DNA of 64,000 nucleotides from Pseudomonas sp. MM213. Its GTDB lineage: Bacteria; Pseudomonadota; Gammaproteobacteria; Pseudomonadales; Pseudomonadaceae. Where the stretch lies: the NCBI RefSeq assembly GCF_020423045.1, contig NZ_CP081943.1:4216001-4280000 (forward strand). The letters are read 5' to 3'. Both the position numbers and the translations under genes were made by a program. Shown one piece after another: positions 55,795 through 64,000 of this stretch. The stretch's first letter is position 1. Each line of letters begins with the position of its first letter. Under the pieces are notes generated by a model that worked only from the letters and a program-made list of their open reading frames with translations, ran no database searches and had not been told where the DNA came from.

Positions 55795-56784
55795 ATGACG
55801 ACCAAGCGCGCACTATCCAACCCAATTGTTACAGTTTGTGTATCGGTATTATTTTCTTTTTCCGCCCATGCCGCGAACCTCACCGTCGGCTATCAAACCG
55901 GAATAGACCCCAGCAAAGTCCCCCAGGCGGATGGACTCTACGAGAAAACCATCGGCCAAAAAATTGACTGGCGTCGTTTCAACAGTGGACCGGAAGTAGT
56001 AACCGCCATCGCCTCGGGCGACGTACAGATTGGCAACCTCGGCTCAAGCCCACTGGCCGCGGCCGCCTCGCGCAATTTGCCGATTGTCGCGTTTATCGTT
56101 TCTGCCCAGATCAACGCCGCCGAAGCGTTGGTGGTGCGCAACGGCAGCGGCATCGAGAAACCGGAAGATCTGATCGGCAAGACCATCGCCACACCGTTCG
56201 TTTCAACCTCTCACTACAGCTTGCTCGGTGCCTTGAAGCACTGGGGCCTGGACGCCTCGAAAGTCAAAGTGGTGAACCTGCAACCGGCGGAAATCGCTGC
56301 CGCCTGGAAGCGTGGGGACATCGACGGTGCGTTCGTCTGGTCGCCCGCCCTGGGGGAAATTCGCAAGACTGGCAAGACGTTGACTGACGCTGCACAGGTG
56401 GGTCAGTGGGGCGCGCCGACTTTTGAAGTGTGGGTGGCGCGCAAGGATTACGCCGAGAAACATCCCGACGTCGTAGCCAAGTTCGCCAAGGTGACGCTGG
56501 ACTCGTTCGCCGACTATGCGGCACATAAAGACAGCTGGACCGCCGATTCGGTGCCGGTACAGAAAATCGCCAAACTGACCGGTGCCAATGCCGCCGATAT
56601 ACCGGAATTGCTGGCCGGTTCTGCATTCCCGGACGCCAAGGCGCAACAAACCACCGCGCTGCTGGAGGGCGGCACGGCGAAGGCGATTGGTGAGACGGCG
56701 AAGTTCTTGAAGGAACAAGGCAAGGTTGAGACGGTGCTGCCGGACTATTCGCCGTATGTTAGTGCGAAATTCGTCACCGAGTAA
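55795..56784 (+). CDS. tauA: Taurine ABC transporter-type periplasmic binding protein (orphan)
   Basis: A 329-residue TauA-type binding protein. The signal peptide (residues 1-26, ending AHA) leads to ANLTVGYQTGIDPSKVPQAD. Ligand-side phrases FNSGPEVVTAIASGDVQIGN and TPFVSTSHYSLLGALKHWG match TauA. No tauB, tauC or tauD follows: the next feature is a REP doublet and then argA on the other strand. It may serve a transporter encoded elsewhere. Taurine is the best guess; another sulfonate is possible. Confidence 0.86.
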   Translation: MTTKRALSNPIVTVCVSVLFSFSAHAANLTVGYQTGIDPSKVPQADGLYEKTIGQKIDWRRFNSGPEVVTAIASGDVQIGNLGSSPLAAAASRNLPIVAFIVSAQINAAEALVVRNGSGIEKPEDLIGKTIATPFVSTSHYSLLGALKHWGLDASKVKVVNLQPAEIAAAWKRGDIDGAFVWSPALGEIRKTGKTLTDAAQVGQWGAPTFEVWVARKDYAEKHPDVVAKFAKVTLDSFADYAAHKDSWTADSVPVQKIAKLTGANAADIPELLAGSAFPDAKAQQTTALLEGGTAKAIGETAKFLKEQGKVETVLPDYSPYVSAKFVTE

Positions 56785-56795
56785 CACACCGTTCC

Positions 56796-56890
56796 CCGTA
56801 GGAGCGAGGCTTGCCCGCGAAGAGGCCATACCTGCCGACACATATGTTGAATTTGAGGCCGCCTTCGCGGGCAAGCCTCGCTCCCACAGG
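56796..56890. repeat. REP doublet, GTAGGAGCGAGGCTTGCCCGCG family, outward type
   Basis: GTAGGAG ends outward; the spacer contains CATATGTTGAATTTGAGG. The right arm ends in CTCCCACAGG rather than CTCCTACAG. It lies between the convergent tauA-type and argA genes. Confidence 0.88.
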
Positions 56891-56897
56891 GTCCGGG

Positions 56898-58196
56898 TTA
56901 CAAGGTTTTTTCGAAGATCTTCGAATTACGCTGATAGTTGTACAGCGACGCCCGCGCCGACGGCAGGCGCTCGACGCTGCTTGGCACAAACCCGCGCTCG
57001 CGGAACCAGTGAGCCGTACGGGTAGTCAGGACAAACAAGGTTTTCAAACCCTGAGCACGAGCGCGGGTTTCAATGCGCTCCAGCAACTCATCCCCGCGAC
57101 CGCCATGACGGTACTCCGGGTTCACCGCCAGACACGCCAACTCCCCGGCATCCGAATCGGCAATCTGATACAGCGCCGCGCAAGCGATGATCATGCCTTC
57201 GCGCTCGACCACGCTGAACTGCTCGATCTCACGCTCCAGCACTTCGCGGGAACGCCGCACCAGAACCCCCTGCTCTTCCAGCGGGCTGATCAAATCCAGC
57301 AGACCACCAACGTCTTCAATCGCGGCTTCACGCACGACCTCGAATTGCTCCTGTGCCACCAGCGTACCGCCGCCGTCACGGGTGAACAGTTCGGTCAGCA
57401 GCGCGCCGTCTTCGGCGTAACTGACGATATGGCTGCGCGCCACGCCGCCACGGCAGGCTTCAGCCGCCGCATCCAGCAGTTCCGCCTGATAGTTGCTGCC
57501 CAGACGCTGCAAATGCGCCGGCACTTGTTGCGGGCGCAGTTCGCGCACCAGACGACCGTTTTCATCGATCAAGCCCAGGTCCGCGCCGAACAGCAACAGT
57601 TTATCGGCACCCAGGTCGATGGCCGCGCGGGTCGCGACGTCTTCGCAAGCGAGGTTGAAAATCTCCCCGGTCGGCGAGTAGCCCAGCGGCGACAGCAGCA
57701 CGATGGAGCGCTCGTCCAGCAGGCGATTGATGCCTTTGCGGTCAACCCGGCGCACTTCGCCGGTATGGTGATAGTCGACACCTTCGAGCACGCCGATCGG
57801 CCGGGCGGTCACCAGGTTGCCGCTGGCCACTCGCAGGCGCGAGCCCTGCATCGGCGACGAAGCCATGTCCATGGACAGGCGCGCTTCGATGGCGATACGC
57901 AACTGGCCGACCGCATCAATCACACACTCAAGGGTCGCGGCATCGGTGATGCGCATGCCGTGGTGGTAATGCGGGGTCAGGCCGCGTGCCGCGAGACGGG
58001 TTTCAATTTGTGGACGGGAACCGTGAACCAGCACCAATCGCACGCCGAGGCTGTGCAGCAGCACCAGGTCGTGGACGATGTTGCCGAAGTTCGGATGCTC
58101 CACGCCGTCGCCGGGCAGCATGACGACGAAGGTGCAATCGCGGTGGGCATTGATGTAAGGCGAAGCGTGACGAAGCCAATTAACGTATTCGGGCAT
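56898..58196 (-). CDS. argA: N-acetylglutamate synthase
   Basis: A 432-residue two-domain enzyme for the first step of arginine synthesis. An amino-acid-kinase-like domain (about residues 1-285; LVLVHGSRPQIETRLAARG) binds arginine for feedback. The C-terminal GNAT domain (ACLAVNPEYRHGGRGDELLE, acetyl-CoA loop) transfers the acetyl group. ATG 58196 gives the canonical MPEYVNWLRHASPYINAHRD. argE lies upstream on the same strand, separated by a REP doublet. Confidence 0.95.
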   Translation of the reverse strand: MPEYVNWLRHASPYINAHRDCTFVVMLPGDGVEHPNFGNIVHDLVLLHSLGVRLVLVHGSRPQIETRLAARGLTPHYHHGMRITDAATLECVIDAVGQLRIAIEARLSMDMASSPMQGSRLRVASGNLVTARPIGVLEGVDYHHTGEVRRVDRKGINRLLDERSIVLLSPLGYSPTGEIFNLACEDVATRAAIDLGADKLLLFGADLGLIDENGRLVRELRPQQVPAHLQRLGSNYQAELLDAAAEACRGGVARSHIVSYAEDGALLTELFTRDGGGTLVAQEQFEVVREAAIEDVGGLLDLISPLEEQGVLVRRSREVLEREIEQFSVVEREGMIIACAALYQIADSDAGELACLAVNPEYRHGGRGDELLERIETRARAQGLKTLFVLTTRTAHWFRERGFVPSSVERLPSARASLYNYQRNSKIFEKTL

Positions 58197-58360
58197 GAAC
58201 CTGGGCCTGTAATAAATAGCAGCCAAAAAATGGGCGAAACAGAAAACGCACAGCGGGCTGATGGTTATCGTCGGAACAGGCTTGGCGACACGCGCGCTCT
58301 CCTCATGAATACGGGTTTAAACATCGGCAATTTATACACTTTGTCGGTCATGACACAGAC

Positions 58361-58453
58361 CCTGTGGGAGCGAGCCTGCTCGCGATGAGGCCAGACCAGT
58401 CAACATGGATGTTGAATGATAGATCGCCATCGCGAGCAGGCTCGCTCCCACAT
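58361..58453. repeat. REP doublet, CTCGCGATGAGG family, outward type
   Basis: The arms GTGGGAGCGAGCCTGCTCGC then GATG and the reverse complement have the GTGGGAG ends outward. The spacer contains GTCAACATGGATGTTGAATG. It lies between argE and argA. Confidence 0.88.
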
Positions 58454-58462
58454 GGATGGTGC

Positions 58463-59632
58463 TCAACCAACCGACATCGGCGTTTGGGCCGGTGTCAGGC
58501 AGTAATGTTCAATCAACTGTCGTAATAGATGCACGGTAGGCTGCAAACGTGACATTTCGAGGTATTCCCCCGGTTGGTGCGCACACGCGATGTCACCCGG
58601 GCCCAGCACCAGCGTTTCGCAGCCAAGGCGTTGAAGATAAGGCGCTTCCGTCCCGAACGCCACTGCTTCGGCGCGATGACCGGTGAGCTGCTCCGCGATG
58701 CGGACCAATTCTGCGTCCTCAGCCTGCTCGAAGGGCGGCACTTCAGGGAACAGCGGCGCGTAATCGATCTTCACCTGATGGCGCTCGGCAACCGGCTGGA
58801 GTTTCTGCAGAATCTCCGCACGCAGCACCTTGGGGTCCATGCCCGGCAACGGACGCAGGTCGAATTCCAGCGAACACTGGCCGCAAATCCGGTTGGGGTT
58901 ATCGCCGCCATGGATGCAGCCGAAGTTCATGGTCGGAGTCGGCACGCCGAACTGCGGATTGCGGAATTCACGTTGCCACAGCAGGCGCAGGCCGCGCAAT
59001 TCGCCAATCGCATCATGCATGGCTTCGAGGGCGCTATGGCCCAGGCGCGGATCGGAGGAATGGCCGCTCTGACCGAGAATGTCGATGCGCTCCATCATGA
59101 TGCCTTTGTGCATGCGGATCGGCTTGAGCCCGGTCGGCTCGCCGATCACCGCCGCTCGGCCCAACGGGCGTCCTGCTGCGGCCAAGGCACGCGCGCCGGA
59201 CATCGAGCTTTCTTCGTCGCAGGTGGCGAGGATCAGCAACGGTTGTTTGAACGGCTGGTCGAGCAACGGCAGGACGGCTTCGATGGCGAGGGCAAAAAAG
59301 CCTTTCATGTCGCAACTGCCCAGCCCGACCCAGCGGCCATCGACTTCGGTCAGCTTCAGCGGATCGGTCTGCCACAACGCGCCATCGAACGGCACCGTGT
59401 CGCTATGCCCGGCGAGCACCAGACCGCCGGGGCCGGAACCAAAACTGGCCAGCAGGTTGAATTTGCCAGGGCTGACCTGCTGGATATCGCAGGCAAAACC
59501 CAGATCACCGAGCCACGTCGCCAGCAAATCGATCACTGGACGGTTGGTCTGATCGAGGCTGGCCTGAGTGCAACTGACCGATGGTGCGGCAATCAGCGCA
59601 GCGAACTGATCTTTCATCGACGGCAACGGCAT
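58463..59632 (-). CDS. argE: Acetylornithine deacetylase
   Basis: A 389-residue M20-family metallohydrolase releasing ornithine from N-acetylornithine. Metal-site landmarks are LAGHSDTVPFDG, GSCDMKGFFA and LATCDEESSMSG; the late His lies in LGPGDIACAHQPGEYLE. ATG 59632 follows GGAGTCAGCG; a TTG four codons upstream is less likely. It shares the strand with argA. Some pseudomonads use ArgJ for this step, so M20 relatives with other substrates remain possible. Confidence 0.9.
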   Translation of the reverse strand: MPLPSMKDQFAALIAAPSVSCTQASLDQTNRPVIDLLATWLGDLGFACDIQQVSPGKFNLLASFGSGPGGLVLAGHSDTVPFDGALWQTDPLKLTEVDGRWVGLGSCDMKGFFALAIEAVLPLLDQPFKQPLLILATCDEESSMSGARALAAAGRPLGRAAVIGEPTGLKPIRMHKGIMMERIDILGQSGHSSDPRLGHSALEAMHDAIGELRGLRLLWQREFRNPQFGVPTPTMNFGCIHGGDNPNRICGQCSLEFDLRPLPGMDPKVLRAEILQKLQPVAERHQVKIDYAPLFPEVPPFEQAEDAELVRIAEQLTGHRAEAVAFGTEAPYLQRLGCETLVLGPGDIACAHQPGEYLEMSRLQPTVHLLRQLIEHYCLTPAQTPMSVG

Positions 59633-59788
59633 CGCTGACTCCAACTCCCGAATTGAAGTCCATCATAGAACCATCCGGTGACAGGAATAAACCGTCGCGG
59701 CGCGTAGGCCTGAGCAGTGCTGTACACTGCACGACCTTGGCAGCCACACATTCCCCCGGCTGCGCTCCCGATCCTGGATTTTCCGGCC

Positions 59789-61156
59789 ATGCAGAAAGAA
59801 ACTGAAATCAAACTCCGCGTCAGCCGCGAAACCCTCGCCGCACTGCGCGAGCACCCGCTCCTGAAAAAACGCAACAAAAGTGGCTGGGAACGCCGTGAAC
59901 TGATGAACCAGTACTTCGACACGCCTGAGCGCGACCTGGCCCGCGCCAAGGTTGCCCTGCGCCTGCGCAAGGACGGCGAAGAAGTCATTCAGACCCTCAA
60001 GACCCGTGGCCAGAGCGTCGCCGGTTTGTCCGAGCGTAACGAATACGACTGGAACCTGCCCAAAGCCAAGCTCGACGTGAAGAAACTCGACGGCGAATGC
60101 TGGCCTGAAGAGCTGGCCGAGCTGGACAAGAAAACCCTGAAGCCGATCTTCACCACCGATTTCGTCCGCGAACGCGCTGAAATCGCCTGGGGCCGTGGCA
60201 AGACCAAAGTGGTCATCGAAGCCGCGCTGGACCTGGGCCACGTGGTGGTCGGCAAGCAGAAAGAAGAAATCTGCGAGCTGGAACTGGAACTGCGCGAAGG
60301 TGAACCGGCTGCATTGCTGGAGCTGGCCGCCGAACTGGCCGCGACCCTGGCCCTGATGCCGTGTGACATCAGCAAGGCCGAACGCGGTTATCGCTTGTAC
60401 GACGCCAACAGCTATTCGTTGAGCCTGCCGGCCCCGCAGATCAGCGCCGAAATGCCGCTGGACGACGCGTTCGCCGCGTTGAGCTGGCACTTGCTGAGCA
60501 GCAGCCAGCGTCTGGCCGAGCAATATCGCTTCAATGGCCACTGGCGTCTGTTGCAGGACTGGGTCGAAAACCTCGCTGAATTGCGCGCCCTGCTGAGCAG
60601 CCTTGGCCAGGCTGCGCCGCGTCAGTCGACGCACGATCTGCGTCTCGCGCTGGATGCCTTGCTTGAAGACTGGCGTCCGCTGGTTCAAGCCGGTCTGGAC
60701 GACGAAGACGTGCGCAAAGCCGCGCCGGAGCAGTTCCTCGAAGAACTCGAAGATCCGCGCTGGGGCCTGTTCTCGCTGAACACCTCGCGCTGGCTGCTGG
60801 CCCGCACCTGGGCGGCCGATCGTAATGTTCGCGGCAATCGCCAGGGCGCTGCGCAACTGGGTAGCTGGTTGCCGCGCTTGCTTGGTGAAGAAGCGACGTC
60901 CCTGCAATTGCAGCGTTACCAGCAGCAGCCGGAAGATCTGGCCGAGCAACTGCCGCGCATCGAGCGCATCCAGTCCTGGTTGCACCATGCGCGCAACGTG
61001 CTGGAGGTCCCGGAAATGGATCGACTGTACGGCGAGCTGAAACAGTTGGCGTTGCTGGCTAACGAGCCGATCACCGATGAATTGCTGGATGCGCGCAAGC
61101 AGCAGGCGATTGCCGTTTATCAGAATCGTGCCTGGAAAATGCTGCTGCGTATGTAA
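59789..61156 (+). CDS. CYTH/CHAD-domain inorganic triphosphatase
   Basis: A 455-residue protein. The N-terminal CYTH domain carries the ExExK motif at residues 4-8 (METEIKL-type; here QKETEIKLRVS) and basic/acidic tunnel strands up to about residue 200. The rest is alpha-helical with repeated His and Arg, as in CHAD domains that bind polyphosphate. The E. coli YgiF relative is a triphosphatase. ATG 59789 was chosen because the CYTH motif starts there; a longer frame from 59717 lacks support. Confidence 0.87.
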   Translation: MQKETEIKLRVSRETLAALREHPLLKKRNKSGWERRELMNQYFDTPERDLARAKVALRLRKDGEEVIQTLKTRGQSVAGLSERNEYDWNLPKAKLDVKKLDGECWPEELAELDKKTLKPIFTTDFVRERAEIAWGRGKTKVVIEAALDLGHVVVGKQKEEICELELELREGEPAALLELAAELAATLALMPCDISKAERGYRLYDANSYSLSLPAPQISAEMPLDDAFAALSWHLLSSSQRLAEQYRFNGHWRLLQDWVENLAELRALLSSLGQAAPRQSTHDLRLALDALLEDWRPLVQAGLDDEDVRKAAPEQFLEELEDPRWGLFSLNTSRWLLARTWAADRNVRGNRQGAAQLGSWLPRLLGEEATSLQLQRYQQQPEDLAEQLPRIERIQSWLHHARNVLEVPEMDRLYGELKQLALLANEPITDELLDARKQQAIAVYQNRAWKMLLRM

Positions 61157-61160
61157 AACC

Positions 61161-61234
61161 GCCTTCGCGGGCAAGCCTCGCTCCTACAGGTACTGTGCAG
61201 ATCCTGTAGGAGCGAGGCTTGCCCGCGAAGAGGC
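61161..61234. repeat. REPIN, CGCGGGCAAGCCTCGCTCC family, inward type
   Basis: Standard arms with a short spacer (GGTACTGTGCAGAT). It lies between the convergent CYTH and Lrp/AsnC genes. Confidence 0.9.
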
Positions 61235-61255
61235 CAGCAAATTCACCGCAAATCT

Positions 61256-61720
61256 TCAGACCGGCAAACTCGTCGTCGACTTGATCTCCGACAACGCCAC
61301 AATCGAGTTCACCTCCTGAATCCCCGGCACCATCGACAGCTTCTCAAAGAAAAACCGCTCATACGCCTCGATGTCCGCCGTGACAATCCGCAACAAGAAA
61401 TCCACCGACCCCATCAGCACATAACACTCCAGCACTTCGGGAAAACCGCGAATCGCCTCGGTGAACTCAGTGAAGTTCGAACGCCCGTGCGCGTTGAGTT
61501 TGACCTCGGCAAAGATCTGCGTGTTGAGCCCGATTTTCTTGCGGTCCAGCAGCGTCACCTGGCCACGAATGATCCCCTCCTCCTTCATCCGCTGGATCCG
61601 CCGCCAGCACGGCGACTGCGAGAGCCCCACCTGCTCGGCGATCTGCGCGCTGGAGAGCGAAGCGTCCTCTTGCAGCAACGCGAGAATCTTGCGGTCGTAG
61701 CCATCCAGTTCGCTTTGCAT
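61256..61720 (-). CDS. Lrp/AsnC-family transcriptional regulator
   Basis: A 154-residue Lrp/AsnC regulator. The N-terminal helix-turn-helix (LDGYDRKILALLQEDASLSS, then AQIAEQVGLSQSPCWRRIQR) is followed by a RAM/ACT-like effector domain (about residues 70-150). It is divergent from a small ACT-like gene at 61847. A dyad between them, GAATCGTATGATTC (61748-61761), is a likely binding site. The effector is probably an amino acid but unknown. Confidence 0.9.
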   Translation of the reverse strand: MQSELDGYDRKILALLQEDASLSSAQIAEQVGLSQSPCWRRIQRMKEEGIIRGQVTLLDRKKIGLNTQIFAEVKLNAHGRSNFTEFTEAIRGFPEVLECYVLMGSVDFLLRIVTADIEAYERFFFEKLSMVPGIQEVNSIVALSEIKSTTSLPV

Positions 61721-61745
61721 AGAAAAACCTATAATCGATGTCTTG

Positions 61746-61766
61746 TTGAATCGTATGATTCGATAA
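61746..61766. promoter_or_regulatory. Candidate operator between the Lrp gene and the ACT-like gene
   Basis: GAATC-GTAT-GATTC is a perfect 5-bp dyad in an AT-rich divergent region with further ATCGAT and AATCGTTAA copies. It is about 30-40 bases from the Lrp start and suits autoregulation by an Lrp-type protein. Confidence 0.5.
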
Positions 61767-61846
61767 ATCGTTAATTAGCCCCATCATAGATAAGAAATGC
61801 CCGGCATCGAATGTAAAAATTCCTCCAGTGATTTTGGAGACCGACC

Positions 61847-62185
61847 ATGCCGCATCTTGAAGCCGTGAACACCCCGCCCACTCGCGCCGATGTCTGGAAC
61901 ACCAGCAACGCCCAGTGTCGTGTGCACTACCAACTGCTGGCCGAAGCCGAACCGGACCTGCTGTGCCGGGCGCTCAACCTGTTCGCACTGCAGTTCCTGA
62001 CGCCGCAACAGGTCAACGTGCAGCGCACGGACGACCTGCTGGCGATCGACATCGTCATGGACGGACTGAGCTGGCACCGCGCTCAAGTGATCGCGGAAAA
62101 ACTACGTAACCTGATCAGCGTCTGCTCGGTGGACCTGCAAACGTCTGATTCTGCGTGGGCTGAAGCCGCTCAGGCGACGGGCTGA
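61847..62185 (+). CDS. Small ACT-like protein
   Basis: A 112-residue protein. Residues 25-95 show the beta-alpha-beta-beta-alpha-beta pattern of an ACT domain: CRVHYQLLAEAEPDLLCRAL, NLFALQFLTPQQVNVQRTDD, then LLAIDIVMDGLSWHRAQVIA. The closest visual match is the small acetolactate synthase subunit (IlvM/IlvN-like). There is no catalytic partner nearby. It is probably a ligand-sensing or regulatory subunit. It is divergent from an Lrp/AsnC gene. ATG 61847 follows GGAGACCGACC. Confidence 0.62.
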   Translation: MPHLEAVNTPPTRADVWNTSNAQCRVHYQLLAEAEPDLLCRALNLFALQFLTPQQVNVQRTDDLLAIDIVMDGLSWHRAQVIAEKLRNLISVCSVDLQTSDSAWAEAAQATG

Positions 62186-62275
62186 AAAAACCCGATACGG
62201 ATTCGTCGGGTAGTGGCCCAACGGTCGGTGGGTCCACGACTATCCTTTGCGAACTGTTGTTCACGAGGAGCCCGC

Positions 62276-64000
62276 ATGTCCGTTCAACTTGCCTTTCAGG
62301 ACCGCTGGCTGGATCTCAATGATTTGCTGCGCGAGTTGGTCGCCCAGGGCTTTATCAGCCAGGATTCGGCCGAGCACGCACTGAATGCCCGCCGCCGTCA
62401 CGCCGCCAATGGCCAGATGCACCCGCTGGAGTTCATCGCCAGCCAACAGCTGGATGACCTCAGCCGTCCCGGTAAACACCTCGATCTGGAAAGCCTGACC
62501 CTGTGGCTGTCGCAGCAGGCCGGTCAGCCTTATCTGCGCATCGATCCGCTGAAAATCAACGTCGCGGCCGTTACGCCGCTGATGTCCTATGCCTTCGCCC
62601 AGCGCCACAAGATTCTCGCGGTGTCCATCGATCGCGACGCCGTGACCGTGGCCAGCGCCCAGCCTTACGTCAAGGGTTGGGAAGCCGACCTGACCCATGT
62701 GTTGAAGCTGCCGATCAAACGGGTGGTGGCCAACCCGGTGGATATCCAGCGCTTCAGCGTGGAGTTCTTTCGCCTGGCCAAATCGGTCAGCGGCGCAACC
62801 AACAACGATCATCAAACCAGCACCCTGGGCAATTTCGAACAACTGCTCAACCTCGGTGCCAGCGATCAGGAGCCGGACGCCAACGACGCGCACATCGTCA
62901 ATATCGTCGACTGGCTGTTCCAGTACGCTTTCCAGCAACGCGCCAGCGATATCCACATCGAGCCCCGGCGCGAGCAAGGCACGGTGCGCTTTCGCATCGA
63001 CGGCGTGTTGCACAACGTCTATCAATTCCCGCCGCAGGTGACCATGGCGATTGTCAGTCGCCTGAAGAGCCTGGGGCGGATGAACGTCGCGGAAAAACGC
63101 AAACCCCAGGACGGCCGGGTCAAAACCAAAACCCCGGATGGCGGCGAAGTCGAACTGCGGCTGTCGACGTTACCGACGGCGTTCGGCGAAAAAATGGTCA
63201 TGCGGATCTTCGACCCGGAAGTGCTGCTCAAGGATTTCGATCAGCTTGGGTTTTCCGCCGAAGACCTGCGCCGCTGGCAGGACATGACGAGCCAGCCCAA
63301 CGGCATCATCCTCGTGACCGGCCCGACCGGTTCGGGCAAGACCACCACGCTTTACACCACGCTGAAAAAACTGGCGACGCCGGAGGTCAACCTCTGCACC
63401 ATCGAAGACCCGATCGAGATGGTCGAGCCGGCCTTCAACCAGATGCAGGTCCAGCACAACATCGACCTGACTTTCGCTGCCGGTGTGCGCGCACTGATGC
63501 GACAAGACCCGGACATCATCATGATCGGCGAGATCCGGGACCTGGAGACGGCCGAAATGGCGATTCAGGCTGCGCTCACCGGCCACCTGGTGCTATCGAC
63601 GCTGCACACCAATGACGCACCCAGCGCCATCAGCCGCCTGCTGGAACTCGGCGTGCCGCATTACCTGATCAAGGCCACGGTGCTCGGCGTCATGGCGCAG
63701 CGGCTGGTCCGTACGTTGTGCCCGCACTGCAAGGCCCCGCTGACCCTGAGTGAAGAAGACTGGCAAACCCTGACCAAACCCTGGCAAGCGCCATTGCCCG
63801 GCAATGCGCAACGCGCCATCGGTTGCCTGGAATGCCGCGACACCGGCTATCGCGGCCGCGCCGGGGTGTACGAAATCATGCAACTGACGGATGGCATCAA
63901 AGCGCTGATCAACCCCGACACCGACTTGCTGGCGATACGGCGCCAGGCTTTCAAGGAAGGCATGCGCAGCTTGCGACTGTCGGGCGCACAGAAGGTGGCG
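62276..64000 (+). CDS. GspE/PulE-type secretion or pilus assembly ATPase (3' end cut)
   Basis: The frame is open from ATG 62276 to the window end, at least 575 codons. N-terminal domain to about residue 190, then the ASDIHIEP segment, Walker A GPTGSGKT at residues 349-356, Walker B-like DIIMIGEIRD, the His box LSTLHTNDAP and the zinc motif CPHC...CLEC. The layout is that of type II secretion/type IV pilus ATPases. The gene stands alone here (no gsp or pil genes in view), so the system it serves is undetermined. The start follows GAGGAGCCCGC. Confidence 0.9.
   Translation, partial: MSVQLAFQDRWLDLNDLLRELVAQGFISQDSAEHALNARRRHAANGQMHPLEFIASQQLDDLSRPGKHLDLESLTLWLSQQAGQPYLRIDPLKINVAAVTPLMSYAFAQRHKILAVSIDRDAVTVASAQPYVKGWEADLTHVLKLPIKRVVANPVDIQRFSVEFFRLAKSVSGATNNDHQTSTLGNFEQLLNLGASDQEPDANDAHIVNIVDWLFQYAFQQRASDIHIEPRREQGTVRFRIDGVLHNVYQFPPQVTMAIVSRLKSLGRMNVAEKRKPQDGRVKTKTPDGGEVELRLSTLPTAFGEKMVMRIFDPEVLLKDFDQLGFSAEDLRRWQDMTSQPNGIILVTGPTGSGKTTTLYTTLKKLATPEVNLCTIEDPIEMVEPAFNQMQVQHNIDLTFAAGVRALMRQDPDIIMIGEIRDLETAEMAIQAALTGHLVLSTLHTNDAPSAISRLLELGVPHYLIKATVLGVMAQRLVRTLCPHCKAPLTLSEEDWQTLTKPWQAPLPGNAQRAIGCLECRDTGYRGRAGVYEIMQLTDGIKALINPDTDLLAIRRQAFKEGMRSLRLSGAQKVA

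Noticed and set aside
62276..64000. Complete type II secretion or type IV pilus operon
   Set aside because: Only the ATPase is in view and its 3' end is cut; no other gsp or pil gene is present in the window.

Overview
The window looks like chromosomal DNA of a fluorescent pseudomonad, most likely the Pseudomonas fluorescens group. The evidence is gene order and proteins: the spuI-spuABCDEFGH polyamine block beside a HacB-type acylase, a D-2-hydroxyglutarate dehydrogenase gene divergent from serA, rppH-ptsP, lgt-thyA, and ssuEADCBF with lsfA. High GC and many REP/REPIN repeats of the type that pairs GTAGGAGCGAGGCTTGCCCGCG with its complement agree with this. I see no rRNA, tRNA, phage, insertion sequence, integron or CRISPR array. 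Calls rest on reading the sequence and on knowledge of the families; no database search was run.

Layout. 1-5171: 2-aminoethylphosphonate uptake cluster on the minus strand (LysR regulator, ATPase, fused permease, binding protein, start of an FAD oxidoreductase). 5188-7977: cadA/cadR metal efflux pair with a clear MerR-type operator between them. 8070-18397: housekeeping block (thyA, lgt, TauE/SafE permease, NRDE protein, ptsP, rppH, HAD phosphatase, DUF2269 membrane protein, ilvA, rpiA). 18521-24319: two tandem SdiA-regulated-type proteins, an FAH-family hydrolase, and D2HGDH divergent from serA, two enzymes that can be coupled in serine synthesis. 24382-33935: small accessory genes (DUF4399, a shortened solute-binding protein, a prolyl-hydroxylase-like oxygenase with DUF523, DUF2059, an alpha/beta hydrolase, a thioredoxin-like protein, the hacB acylase, a GlxA-type regulator divergent from an HD-domain protein). 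34066-44576: the polyamine uptake and catabolism cluster spuB-H, with spuA reduced to a remnant and spuI divergent. 44785-46268: alpha-carbonic anhydrase, with base composition unlike its neighbours, and a TetR regulator. 46457-56784: a sulfur-starvation region with ssuEADCBF, lsfA, two OprD-family porins and an orphan tauA-type binding protein. 56898-64000: argA, argE, a CYTH/CHAD triphosphatase, an Lrp/AsnC regulator divergent from a small ACT-like protein, and a GspE/PulE-type ATPase cut by the window end.

How the genes work together. Several blocks concern scavenging of N, P and S: aminoethylphosphonate (P and N), putrescine/spermidine (N and C), and alkanesulfonates/taurine (S). Nineteen REP doublets fill gaps between transcription units. 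They fall into two architectures, each with its own spacer sequence, and four stem families. The points most worth following are the gutted spuA, the 17-bp inverted repeat (one half-site echoed near oprD) between oprD and the orphan tauA, the hairpins at the spuB/C, C/D and D/E junctions, the near-identical leaders of the two oprD paralogues, a 13-bp tandem repeat on a stop codon, and the Lrp/ACT-like divergent pair.
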